Assembly (NCBI GenBank): GCA_020064725.1
Contig: JAGTWJ010000001.1
Coordinates: 5,580,001-5,644,000, forward strand
DNA from: Drechslerella dactyloides
Taxonomy: Eukaryota > Ascomycota > Orbiliomycetes > Orbiliales > Orbiliaceae
Length of the DNA: 64,000 bases
Direction of reading: 5' to 3'
The notes beneath the pieces were generated by a model. That model saw only the letters and a list, made by a program, of their open reading frames with translations. It was not told where the DNA came from and did not search any database. Both the position numbers and the translations under genes were made by a program. Shown piece by piece: positions 34,998 to 45,305 of this stretch (its first letter is position 1; each line of letters starts with the position of its first letter).

Positions 34998-37942
34998 GGC
35001 TGTGTCAATAGCTTCAAACTAGCAACGTCACCTCGTGTATCGATCTTCCCTGTCATATCGACTAGCTGGGGGTGATCACAGTATATATAGTAGGAACCAT
35101 GTATATGCATACCCGCGATCCATGGATTGAGTATGCAAAGCCGGCCGCTTGGTCGAATATTATACGAGCTCCCTACGTATATAACTTCACATGTAGACAT
35201 CCAGACATGACAAGATTGACCGGCATGGCAACATCAAGCTTTGCAAGACAGCTCGGCGCAGCTTTGCAATTGATAGGAGTTCTCCGTCACATCGATCGAT
35301 CGACTGCACTGCCGCCCCCTCTGGTACGACGTAGTGTTTTAGATGGTATACAGCCAGGCCCGGCCAGACGGCCTGCATTCCAGGCTAAATTACGCGTAAC
35401 GTATCACAAACCTAACATCTACGGAACCGTGCATGTAGCCCTGCACCCTGTGTATGCATGTATACACGGCACCCGGGAGCGCAGGTATGTATGCATTTCG
35501 TCGCCGCCGTCGCACTTCCCAGTCGACCGCGCGAACACCTCCTTTAAGAATCCGATTCCGAAACGGACGAGCGCAGCCGCCGCAGCTAACTCTCGGAATC
35601 GGGAACTCGAAGTTGAGAAGCACTCGCATATAGCAGGCGGATACGTTCCGTCTGGACGCTAAAGCATGATTTCAAGTTGCATGCATTACGGAAAAAAAAT
35701 TCTGGAAGTACATGCATGATACCTGTCGGCCAGCTCGAACGTGACCGTGCAAATCAATAGTAGTTGCTTAGCTATGGGAGCTGGTTTTGGGCCAAAGGGC
35801 GCGGCTGTAACGCTCCCGACTCCCCGAAACGGCGGACGGTCGAGAGCAGCGCTAGATCGGGGCATTGCATATGTGTCGGACTGTCGAGACAGCCGGATCC
35901 TACACACACGCTCAGATCCGATCCGATCGGTCAGCTCAAGCTTGCGGCTTGTCAGCATGCATACAGATCCAATTATGCCCCCCAGAATTAATAGAATACG
36001 AATGTGTGCTGTATTTGTATAATATATGCATATGCAGATGTTTGTCCAAATAGTCAGAGAAATTCGCAGAGAATGTTCCCAGACCGGAATGCACTCATCG
36101 TATCACTTTTTAGATACTCTCGTTAATTTGTTGAGCTCGGTCCTCCACACACGTAAGTTGCCGAGATTTGACCGACAGGACACACACGTTGACATACAAT
36201 GTCCTTCAGTTAGGAAGTAGATCTGTGCAAACGCAGAATCCAATCCAAAGGTAACGTTGCTTGACGTTCCAGCGCTCGTCCGGCCGGCTGCTCGTTTTTT
36301 CTATATTTAGCGCGCCGTAGGACTGTCGGTACGTGCGTCCGTAGATGCGGTACCACCGTCTGGTGATTCCAAATGATAGTGGCAAAGGTACCGCGAGCGT
36401 ACCGGGCCTCGTAAGCTGCCACAGCCGGGGGCCCAGTCCCATTCGACGAGCGATCCCAAATCCCAACGGCCGGGCAGACCGTCCGTCGGAAAGGCTGCAC
36501 GGTGAGCGTAGCATGCGTCTATCCGTCAGGGAACTGACAGAAGACCGACGGGTGCCGCGCCACTCAGCCTTAAAACATGGCTGTGCGGGTCAAAAAGTGA
36601 AAGGGTCTCAATGCTGGTCGATCAGATGCGAAAGAGGCATGTCATGTCTGGGGCTTCTAAGTTTTTTTTTGGGGTGGCTTTCGAGAAGGAGGTAGACCGT
36701 TGTCGGTCCTGCAGGTGTCCCGCCGTCGACAGGCACCCTGGTCGGACTATCGTGCGGGGGAAGCAATCATACGGCATACGACTAGGGAAGGCGAGAAATA
36801 GGGAGATTGAATGAGGGAAAGAAGAAAAATGTTTAAACCGGGCTGGCGGTGTACGCATGTCGCAGGTCAGCAGAGCCACGAAGTCTGAGTGCGACGTTCG
36901 TTCGTTCTCTCGTTCGTTCGCTCGACCCGAGCGACGGACGGACCTCAGCAGCCAGGCCAGGTGGATAAGCTACGAACGCAAGCGGGAGTTCCCCAGCAGT
37001 AGATGTTTTCACGCTGCATATCCTGCGACCGGCTCTGCTGCACCTTGTTCAGCTGCGGTCTGGAAGCCAGCAAGCACGGCCGACGAGATCGAGAGGACGA
37101 AATCGACGGCGCTTCCGGTAGCCCATCCGGGCAGCAGCGGACAGCCACGGCCAGCTCGCGGAGGGCATTAATCTCCTGCTTGGATCCGACGATCTTCGAG
37201 AAGGAGAGGTTTCGACCGGGCTCGGCTATCTTGGCAGGCTGGTAATTTCAGTTGTGCCCCGGCATCGCCAATCAGCGGAGGCAGCGGCCCTGGCGGCGAG
37301 CCTTGGTCCGTGGCTCGTGTGTGCTTGGTAGGACTCATGAGGGAGGGTTGCAACAGCCGGGATATTTGCCAACATGCAGGCAATCAACGGGTGACTGGAT
37401 TGGTTGGTTCGTGTTCGCCCGGAGCGCTGGTTGGGAGGTTGGGAGGTTGGAGATGAGCCGTCGTCGAGGATGTTGACGGTGTGAGTGAGGGATTGAGGGT
37501 TCATGCATGCAGGTTGACAACGTCGTTCGAAATTGGTCGCACAGCACGAAATAACGACCACCCATCGCCATCCTCGTCTTCGTGTGCGTAGATGATTCCT
37601 ACCACCGCGCTCGATCGATAGTTCCCGGCCAGCTTGGCTCCAGGCAGCTCCGACACGGCGTTTCGAAACCACGACTCGAGCAGCCAGAAAAAAGCCGTCC
37701 TGACACAGCCAGCCAGCCCGCGGTGGAGCATGGCCCCTCGACGTCGTCTGGGCCGGGCTGTGTGGTCGCGGCCTGCCCCGTTGGCTGCTCCTGGAAGGGG
37801 CTAGCGGCACCTCCCTCTCAAATCCCATTCCAGTTTGTGATTGATTGAGCGATTACCCCGGAGATGGATGGCCAGCCCCAGCGAGCCTTGTCCCAGTTGG
37901 AGACTCAGTCCCGGCCGGTCTGCTATTTTAAAATTTGCTGCC

Positions 37943-37957
37943 GTGTGTGTGTGTGTG
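37943..37957. repeat. (GT)n microsatellite
   Basis: Seven and a half GT units about 90 bp upstream of the CFEM-gene TATA box. Confidence 0.85.
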
Positions 37958-38047
37958 CCTGGCAGGAGGGAGGCAAAGGCGAGTGCCTGGGAAGGGAAGC
38001 TTGCTGTCCAGTGCGAATTGCCCTCGCAATTGCGACAGGTCGCCAGT

Positions 38048-38055
38048 TATATAAA
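38048..38055 (+). promoter_or_regulatory. TATA box for the CFEM gene
   Basis: TATATAAA followed by a long CT-rich leader with repeated TCTC/TTC tracts up to the ATG at 38294. This arrangement is typical of strongly expressed fungal genes. Predicted leader of about 210 nt. Confidence 0.6.
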
Positions 38056-38293
38056 CCGTTTCCCGCCCGACTATTCCATCCGGCCTTCTCTCCTCACTCT
38101 CCGTTCCTTCAGTAGTATAATTCTATATTCCATATAGCTTTCTTTGCTGGATCGCCGCTGTCATCGCCTTCACTCGCTCCCTTGACAACTTTCTGTCGTA
38201 CATTCGTCACCCTCTCTCGGACTCCTTCTTCGGAACCTTTCCACTTTCACCTATATCGCCCCGTCCGCTATACATACCAATCAATCAATCACA

Positions 38294-38994
38294 ATGAAGA
38301 CCGCTACCGTCCTCGCCGTTGCCGCTTCCCTCTCGGCCGCCAGCGCCACTCTCATGCCTCGCCAGATCGCGGGTATCCCCCAGTGCGCTGTAAGTACATA
38401 TATACATACCTACTCTACCCATCGCCGGCGGTGAACGTCTGGAATTCAAGAACACGCAACTGACTCCGATAACAGCTTACCTGCGCCCTCTCGAGCTTGG
38501 GATCCACCGGATGCACAGACGCCAGCGACTTTGGCTGCATTTGCAAAGCCAGTTCCTTCATCGAATCCCTCATTCCTTGCGTTAAAGGAGCTTGCAGCCC
38601 GTCTGATTTCCAGGGCACCGTCGAAGGCGCACAGAAGCTCTGCTCAGGCGCTGGTGTCACTCTGGATGTAAGCTCCCTCGCCGGTGGAGCTACCAGCGCT
38701 GCCTCGTCTGCCGCGACGTCGGGTGCTTCTTCGGCTGCCTCCTCCGCTGCCTCGAACACCGCTGCCCCCACGTCGTCCGGCGCCTCGTCTGCTGCTGGCA
38801 CTTCCCGTCCCGCCTCCTCCTCGGCGGCGTCGTCTGCTCCTTCCGCCGCCTCTGGCCGTAATAACACTTCTATCACCGGCACCCGGGCCGTTCCCTCCAG
38901 CACCACTACCACTACCCCCAACGCTGCCGGCCGCAATGCCGTTGCTTTCGGTGGCCTCGCCGCCGTCCTCGGCTTCGCTGTCGTTCTTCTGTAA
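38294..38994 (+). CDS. CFEM-domain GPI-anchored surface protein
   Basis: A 204-aa cell-wall/plasma-membrane protein in two exons (38294-38389, 38476-38994; 86-nt intron). Residues 1-18 are a signal peptide (MKTATVLAVAASLSAASA). The CFEM domain spans about 25-90 with all eight cysteines at 31, 35, 45, 53, 55, 67, 72 and 88. Asp50 in the DASDFGCIC motif sits where CFEM haem-binding proteins place their axial ligand. A Ser/Ala-rich O-glycosylation-type stalk follows (about 95-180), with one NNTS sequon. A hydrophobic GPI tail (AVAFGGLAAVLGFAVVLL) ends the protein. CFEM proteins act in haem/iron capture, wall stability or host interaction. The intron falls between the first and second cysteine, a common position in the family. 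The strong promoter context suggests abundant expression. Confidence 0.95.
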
Positions 38995-39408
38995 ATGGAC
39001 GAACTGCAGTACATCGGCACATCGTCCAGCAGCATCAAGTTGTAGCGCACGCTTCGTGTCTGCCGAGCGAATGGACCGGTTCGGTTGATGGATGGTTGCT
39101 TGGGATATTTCCTCGGGTTTCTCTGTATATTGTCCTGTTCTTCTTAACTTACGAAAATTGTAACGATGGATGGATGATGGGAATTCGGCCGGGTAATACG
39201 CAGGTGGCGGCAGGGTAGGGTAACGCATGTAGTGATGGGGAGCGATGCCATGGTGGTTATTATACATAACGTTGGATCGGTCCGCTTGCTGTTTTTTCTT
39301 ATATTCGGTTTTTCTCTGGCGGGGTTTTTAACCAAAAGTAGTAGTTTTAATTATCGATGGCTTCTTGCGGTGTATCAATACGTTATTCTATATCCATCAC
39401 CATATCAT

Positions 39409-39657
39409 TCACTCTATTATTCTCGTAGTCTCGTAGCACTTTAGACTGCAATTTAATCCTCTGAACCTGGATACCTTAGTAGTACCTTCGACACAACGTG
39501 TAAACCATCGTAGCCAGTACCGCCACAATAGACATGAGGCCAAAATCCAAACGCTGGCTATGATTCCGGCTACCAATGTGTCGATAGCATGTTGACATCC
39601 TTCCGTGTCCGCCATCCGGGCATACGCAACCTTCTCGGTTAAGTCTTCCGAAGACAT
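39409..39657 (-). CDS. Doubtful small ORF with one transmembrane helix
   Basis: An 82-aa ATG frame beginning MSSEDLTEKVAYARMADTEG. A hydrophilic start is followed by a single hydrophobic helix (LVAGIIASVWILASCLLWRY) and a basic tail. The composition looks protein-like, but there is no family match, no conserved splice partner and the 3' part loses quality. It may be the tail of a gene whose other exons I could not find, or chance. Confidence 0.2.
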   Translation of the reverse strand: MSSEDLTEKVAYARMADTEGCQHAIDTLVAGIIASVWILASCLLWRYWLRWFTRCVEGTTKVSRFRGLNCSLKCYETTRIIE

Positions 39658-39705
39658 GACCCCACCGCATGCCGAAGACGCGTTGCATCGCGTGGATCAC
39701 ATGCA

Positions 39706-40011
39706 TCAACGAACCAACCATACGAAGGTCAGAACGAGAACGAGGAAAGTGCATGTTGGAATAGGGTTCGCCGCAGCCCACATGATCGTTAACGTTATCC
39801 AACGCCGCCAATTCCGCGCCGGCTCGACCGAGGCGAGCTCGAGCCTGGATTCGAATTCCAGCAAACCCGTCCACAGCATGTTCCACCGCGGGTTAGCGTG
39901 CGCCCTAGAGCCTCCCTTCCAGACCGCAGAGACAAATGGACTCGCTTTGCTCCAAAATTTGGGGCGGACCGCCGCGGAAAGCAAGTGTTTCCTTTCGACC
40001 TCATGCGCCAT
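39706..40011 (-). CDS. Doubtful small ORF with C-terminal hydrophobic helices
   Basis: A 101-aa ATG frame ending in WITLTIMWAAANPIPTC and FLVLVLTFVWLVR, which would be one or two membrane helices. It is 48 bp upstream of the other doubtful frame on the same strand, but no GT-AG junction joins them in phase. No family recognised. Kept only because two adjacent membrane-like frames are unusual in this intergenic DNA. Confidence 0.18.
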   Translation of the reverse strand: MAHEVERKHLLSAAVRPKFWSKASPFVSAVWKGGSRAHANPRWNMLWTGLLEFESRLELASVEPARNWRRWITLTIMWAAANPIPTCTFLVLVLTFVWLVR

Positions 40012-40395
40012 GTCTCACGTGGGCTGCGAGGCCGAGAACTCGAAGGCTAGTTTTCTGCTTCGTACCGACATTGGAAGTACAATTCCAAGTCAGTATCCTG
40101 GCTACGGCCAAGCGTCGAAGAAGGAATACTGCATGCATGCGGACACATCTGCTTGCATGCGGTATATGTACTGTACATCTGAGCAGCGCTGTCCGCACCG
40201 CGTACGGCCTCGCGAGCCAGACCGCCGCCACGCTCCGCTCCAGCTTGGCATGGAAGGCGCATGGTGGGCGCCAGGTTTGGGCGCCCCGATCGATGTAATT
40301 CGGTGGCCGATTCGACGCCGTCCTCTCTGTCCGGATGGCTGGTGATGGCGGGCAAGCGGCGAGATCCCAAGCCTGCTGCTCAAGGACGAAGTAAG

Positions 40396-40404
40396 TATAT
40401 AAAA
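40396..40404 (+). promoter_or_regulatory. Orphan TATA-like element
   Basis: TATATAAAA in a GC-rich setting, 1.1 kb before the next plus-strand coding start (41511). That is too far for a simple leader; it may drive a non-coding RNA, a leader with an intron, or be inert. Confidence 0.25.
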
Positions 40405-41439
40405 CGACCCGGCGCACGTCTAGTCTGTGGCTGCTGGCGGGAGGATTCAGGCAAGCGCAGGACTCAAGTTAACTTCACTTTCGATCATACCACCGCACTG
40501 CAACCGCAAATTGGATTTCACAATAATCCATCCAGTCACATTTGCACATTCACGCAAACACAAACGTCCAGGCACATCTGGAAAAAAAAATTTAAGGGTC
40601 TCGCTGTCTGTCTTGAAATAGCAGCTCCCTTTTCACACCTCTGCATGCGTGTATGCAGGAGTGAGGTTTTTTCTCTCTCACTCACTCTCAAATTACTCTG
40701 CTGCGGACGTCGGACGAACAGCGAGCGAGGGAGCAGACCCTGTTGGATTATTCTATTCGCTGCCGCAGCGCATTCAGGCTAACCTATTCTACCCAATATC
40801 GACATCGCGCCGTCTCCAAGATACTGGAACGAACGTTAGTATATCCATGATCCCAGAGGGATCGATCGTGCGGTATTTATCTCAGCGCACCCAGTCGTAT
40901 TGATTTGATTCATGCCGGCGACGGACTAATAATGCCTACGGTCTTATTGCATTGATTATTGCTATTATCAGCGGAGTTCCACGTTGCAATTGCAAAAGTT
41001 GGGGCTTTTTGGGTCCCCTTGGTCGGTTCGCTCGTACGTACGTTCGCCACTTTGGGATCCAGATCCGTAGAGCGGACTCACTTTTTTCCCCAGCTGTCTC
41101 TCTTGGCTTCCGAGGAACTTTATTCAAGACACTTTTTTTCATTTTTCTCGTCCGGGCTTACTTTTTACGGGCCGAGCTGCTACTTTCTGACTGGCTTTCT
41201 GCGGGGGTTCTAACGGCCGCTCATGTCATGATCATGCGATTCTTGTAGCGTTTAATCTTGGATAAGTTAGTGAAGTTAATTATCTCGAAGTCGACGAATT
41301 CGCGATCGAGACAGCTGGAGCCGAATATATCTACAACCTTAACTCTGCATTCATTCATTCTTTCCTTCCTTTAATTCACGACAAGTTGCCGCTATCTATT
41401 TCCAATTTTCATTAATTCACGACTTCTCTCACATACTAT

Positions 41440-41453
41440 CACACACACACACT
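41440..41453. repeat. (AC)n microsatellite
   Basis: Seven AC/CA units in the presumed 5' leader of the HNH-like gene, about 60 bp before its ATG. Confidence 0.8.
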
Positions 41454-41510
41454 TGCGCAATTTAATACAACCTCCCGTTAACGTTGCGTCTTCGCTATAC
41501 GTCTGTAGCA

Positions 41511-43005
41511 ATGTTGTACTCCGTCGAGCTCGCCACCATGCACATGCTCACGCTGGAAACGAAGCCGCTCTCTTTACCGGACGCCTTCCGCATCCTCTGC
41601 GCCCACATCGCAGACATGCGCCTCCCGAACCCGGATAACTACGGCAACGGCTGGCGGGACCTCGAAATTACGCTACCGTCTGCGCTGAAGACTTCCCTCT
41701 CCCGCCCGAGCTCGCAAGAGCTGCAGTTCGAGGTCTATGGCGCTACCGTCTCCGTCGCACATCTGATACACGCACTGGTCACATTTTCGTACGACACCAG
41801 CGCTGTAGCGTGGGATCTGTACCGACATCTCGTGGAGGATCCGGCGGTCAGGAAGGTGCTCGAGGGACTGGTTATGCTTGACGGCGGCGATGGAGATGTT
41901 CGCACGGCGTGGGCTAGGCCGGTGGAGGGAACGTGGGCGCAGGTTGCCGGCGCGCTGGTCGAGGAGGCGGACGTCCGGCGGGTGCTGTGTGCGTGGGCGA
42001 GAGACTGGTTCGACGGGCTGCTGGTGCCTTGTGAGTTTACCCCGTTGATATCAATTTCAATCTCGCCGTACCGTCTATCTGCGATACGTTGATGGCGTAT
42101 CGATTGGTGGATGCACGGTACAGGGGTTATGCTGTACCTGTCCTGATTCATATGCTTACGCGATGCGATAGTCATGACGAAAGGCGGAGGGAAATCTGCT
42201 GCCACGCTTCCGCACGAGGCATCTGACCGTCTCCGTGAGCAGGTAAGCATTCATCAGCACCACTCTCCCTTCCTACCTCGACCCTTCGTAATGAAATGCC
42301 GTAGCTGGATATCATATACTGACGCCAACATTACGTGAGCAGCTACTCGCCCGCGACGGCCCGATAACCGTCGTCGGCAGCATCGTCGACAGAACATACC
42401 TAACATACCCACCCACCATCGACCCATCCGACTACCGCGCCGCCGGCGCCCTATCGCCCGCCCACATCATCCCCCTCGCCGCCGCAACAGACGCACGACT
42501 ACGCTCATCGATACAAGTCTTCGCAGGCGGCGCCATATCCGCATCCGAGCTGACGCGCAAACGCATAAACGACGCTCGCAACAGCCTACTCCTCACGCAA
42601 GACCAATCCGACGGCCTCGGCGACTTTATCTTCAGCATCGAAGCCGAGGAAGATAAAGTCAATGCGGAAACACGATACTTCCTCCGCGTGTACACAATGT
42701 TGACGGGCCCGTCGCTCAACGGCTGCCGTGACCGCGAGGAGCTCTGGTTCGCAGACGTGGAAGACGCCGCTCGGACGCCGCTAGCACCGTCGCCGGACGC
42801 GCGCTTCTGCAACTTGCATACTGCCGTCGCGAAGGTCGTCCATGCGAGTGGCGCCGGCGCTGCGATCGCGGCGATAATAAGCGAGGAGCGGACGGCGAGT
42901 TTGCAGGATGCGGCGGCGACGGTCGAGATTTGGGGCCACGGCGGGTGGGAATATCTACAGCGAGAGCTGCGGTGTCTCGCCGAGGGTGCCGTCGAAGACA
43001 TCTAA
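41511..43005 (+). CDS. HNH-endonuclease-like (HNH_2 type) fungal protein, probably degenerate
   Basis: Three exons (41511-42030, 42172-42242, 42343-43005) encode 417 aa. The C-terminal half carries an HNH_2-like core: SPAHIIPLAA with His238, then about 38 residues later DARNSLLLT with Asn277. In this fungal family a third His normally follows in a HxxFD-type segment. Here the matching stretch reads TQDQSDGLGDFIFSIE, with no His, so nuclease activity is doubtful. The N-terminal 170 residues are an alpha/beta region without a family I know. Such proteins are common and variable in Pezizomycotina, and their role is not settled. The start at 41511 is the first ATG of the frame; ATG 41538 (in MHML) is also possible. 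The gene model is good, the domain call moderate. Confidence 0.75.
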
Positions 43006-44084
43006 TCCACCATACCGTGCCATACCATGCCGCAAGTGGTAGTTGCGTGACATGTAGTGGGTGTCTGGGGATGTGTGAAAGTGTGTTGGCAAGAAAAATA
43101 CCACAGGTGGTATACGGTGTCGATTGTGGGTGTTATCTGCGTATCTTTCAAGTTTAGCCGTTATTCATGCATTGGGAAAGGTATCTCGGGATTGCATCCA
43201 TATTACAGGTCGTTTGGGTAATGCTTATTTTTGACTTGAGCGCTGTATTATCATTCTTCTTTGGGAGCGGATGCATTTGATGTTCATTCTGGGATAGCGG
43301 TGCATTTGGCTATAAACGTTATTGTTCAATTGCGATGCATCTGCTTTTTGTTCTAGAAGAAAATAAAAAAGTTGCGGGTAATGCTTAATGATAAATAGTG
43401 CCTTTTTTACGACCGAGACTGGCTTTGATAATAGTCATGATATCGGGGCGCTTGTGCTATAGGTAATCCAGTACGAGACTTTGCGAATTCGTCAATGTCG
43501 ATCGATGCCGAGGAGCTTAGCTAGCTTTCTTTTGCAACTGTAGTTCTGAGGTTGAATCTACAAGATTGAGGGTTACACGAGAATATCACCTGTACTAGTA
43601 TACTAGCTGGTAATCACGGGTATTCGGTATAATCAAGCGATAATAAGAGTGCTAAACTCCTTGTGGCCACCCCTCCGTAGTCTAATTACGGCTACGGATT
43701 CTGGTCTCAGATGATTAAATACCAAATCATTCTTTGCACTGAATTTGGGATCGTTGAATATGCATGAACTGTTGCTTCGTAAGTACCTACATTGGTACAA
43801 GCCCGGTATCAACACCATAAAGGAATGAGCATAGTTTGCACGCACAGGGAAAACGGCATCGGACCACCAAGCTTGAACTGACCGAATCGCGACGACGATA
43901 ACTAACGACTGAACGCCAGAGCAAAACCAGAAAAGGCATATCCTCCTAACCCCAATCGACACCTTCCACGCACACACCAGACTGACCGTTCAGACTGCGC
44001 GAATGCATAGGTGAACCGGCTGTTTCCAAACCACCCTGCAGTTTGTCCATCTTGGAATCTTGAATAGCCGACTATCCACGCGCT
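43006..44084. other. Convergent intergenic region
   Basis: Between the HNH-like gene (plus) and the J-protein gene (minus). AT-richer than its flanks; 3' UTR sequence presumed and nothing else recognised. Confidence 0.65.
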
Positions 44085-45305
44085 TTAAATCGATATCGTC
44101 TGAGCTAGAACCTTCATAGCGAGGTCGGATAGCAGCTGCAGAATACAACATACACCATCATAAGCACATGTCCGCAACAGCCTATCGTCTGGTGAGGAAT
44201 TCGACCACTCACCCGTGCTTTCTCGCTCTGCGGCAGCTCTTGGAAGACTTCGTAGACAGACTTCCCTTTTGCATCGCGGACGGCGCCCAAACGGTTTCCT
44301 GCAACAGCACCGGCTGCACAAACATACATATATCAATTCTCCGAAACGTTGAATGAGGCGTTCTGGATGGCGGTGCACTCCCACTTACCTAGCAATCCTG
44401 GAAAGTTCCTGCATGAGGACAAACGCACTCTGTCAGCCGAAACCCACTCGCTATATTTTATATATTCGCTCCACGCCCATCCTTTCGCGAAAGGACTTCA
44501 AGTATAGGTATACGGCATCGACGACGTACGCAACGATAAAGCCGAGCGCTGCGCCGCTAACGCCGCCAATGATCCCATAGAACCGACCCGTGGCCGTCTT
44601 GCGCGCGTCAGGGTCATCCGCATCCCGTAGACCCTCGTCGCGCATCATCTCTTCGAAGATGTCGCCGAACTGGTCCTCGCGCCATGAGGAGGAGCCGCGG
44701 GGTGGGTTCCAGGCGCGGGTGGCGTCGTATTCGCGACGGCGGGTGGAGTCTGAGAGGGTGAAGTATGCTTCTTGGACTGTTGCGTAGTTACGATGTTAGA
44801 TTGGGTACTGCACTATGTTGTATGTACGACCGAGATTGGGTGTATGAGTTACCTAGTTGGAATTTGCGGGTTCGTTCGGGACGGGAGGGGTCGTTGACGG
44901 CGACCCTGTCTGTCGGATCTCACTGATATCAGCATGTTGATGTGGCTTGAGGAGCGGGTGGGTATGGGGTATTTACCGGGGTGCGTCTTGAGCGACTGGA
45001 TCTTGTAAGCCTTGCGGATCTCATCCTGCGTCGCGGATACGGAGACGCCGAGGATGGCGTCTGGGGCGTCGTTAGAGGTGGTTAGCCACTGTATATGAAC
45101 TAGCTCATGATCGTATATAACAAGTGTAGCAGCTGGTGTGCATGCTGTAGATGCAATATCGATCGATAGGGAAGCACTAGTTCCGGTATCAAGGAATATA
45201 CGCACAAAAGTCCTCGTTGGCTAGAGTTCGGATATTGCCTGTTAGTTAAGCTGTATCAAAGTTTGGATGCGGCTCTTGCGTCTTTGAGTACTTGCCTGCT
45301 GGCAT
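44085..45305 (-). CDS. Membrane-associated J-domain (DnaJ/Hsp40) protein, eight exons
   Basis: An Hsp70 co-chaperone of 200 aa. Minus-strand exons are 45305-45296, 45238-45206, 45060-44977, 44909-44853, 44776-44530, 44408-44389, 44313-44213 and 44135-44085, all in phase. The J domain occupies residues 9 to about 75: LANEDFYAILGVSVSATQDE, helix II IRKAYKIQSLK, and the essential His41-Pro42-Asp43, whose Asp codon is split by intron 3. Then FTLSDSTRRREYD ends the J domain. Residues about 125-165 (GIIGGVSGAALGFIVANFPG, then LLAGAVAGNRLGAVRDAKGK) form a Gly-zipper pair of hydrophobic helices, so membrane insertion is likely. The C-terminus (VYEVFQELPQSEKARLLSDL) is helical. Intron 1 begins GCAAGT, a GC-AG intron, and leaves only 10 coding nt in exon 1. 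The family is a conserved fungal type with unknown client; the organelle is not clear. Confidence 0.88.

Larger units (their letters stand above)
31770..38293. other. 6.5-kb gene-poor region
   Basis: The longest stretch without a supported gene. It runs from the MFS start to the CFEM gene. It contains many short self-complementary words, a perfect 12-bp hairpin (34944-34997), small microsatellites and, at the right, the CFEM promoter. The longest frame (32412-33404, minus) opens with a non-ATG codon, is Cys/Arg/His rich and shows no domain. Could hold non-coding transcripts; none can be shown from sequence. Confidence 0.55.
38995..41510. other. 2.5-kb intergenic region with possible small membrane ORFs
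   Basis: CFEM 3' flank, then two short minus-strand ATG frames with membrane-like helices (listed separately), an orphan TATATAAAA at 40396-40404 and an (AC)n run at 41440-41453 in the leader of the HNH-like gene. No convincing spliced gene could be assembled. Confidence 0.55.
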
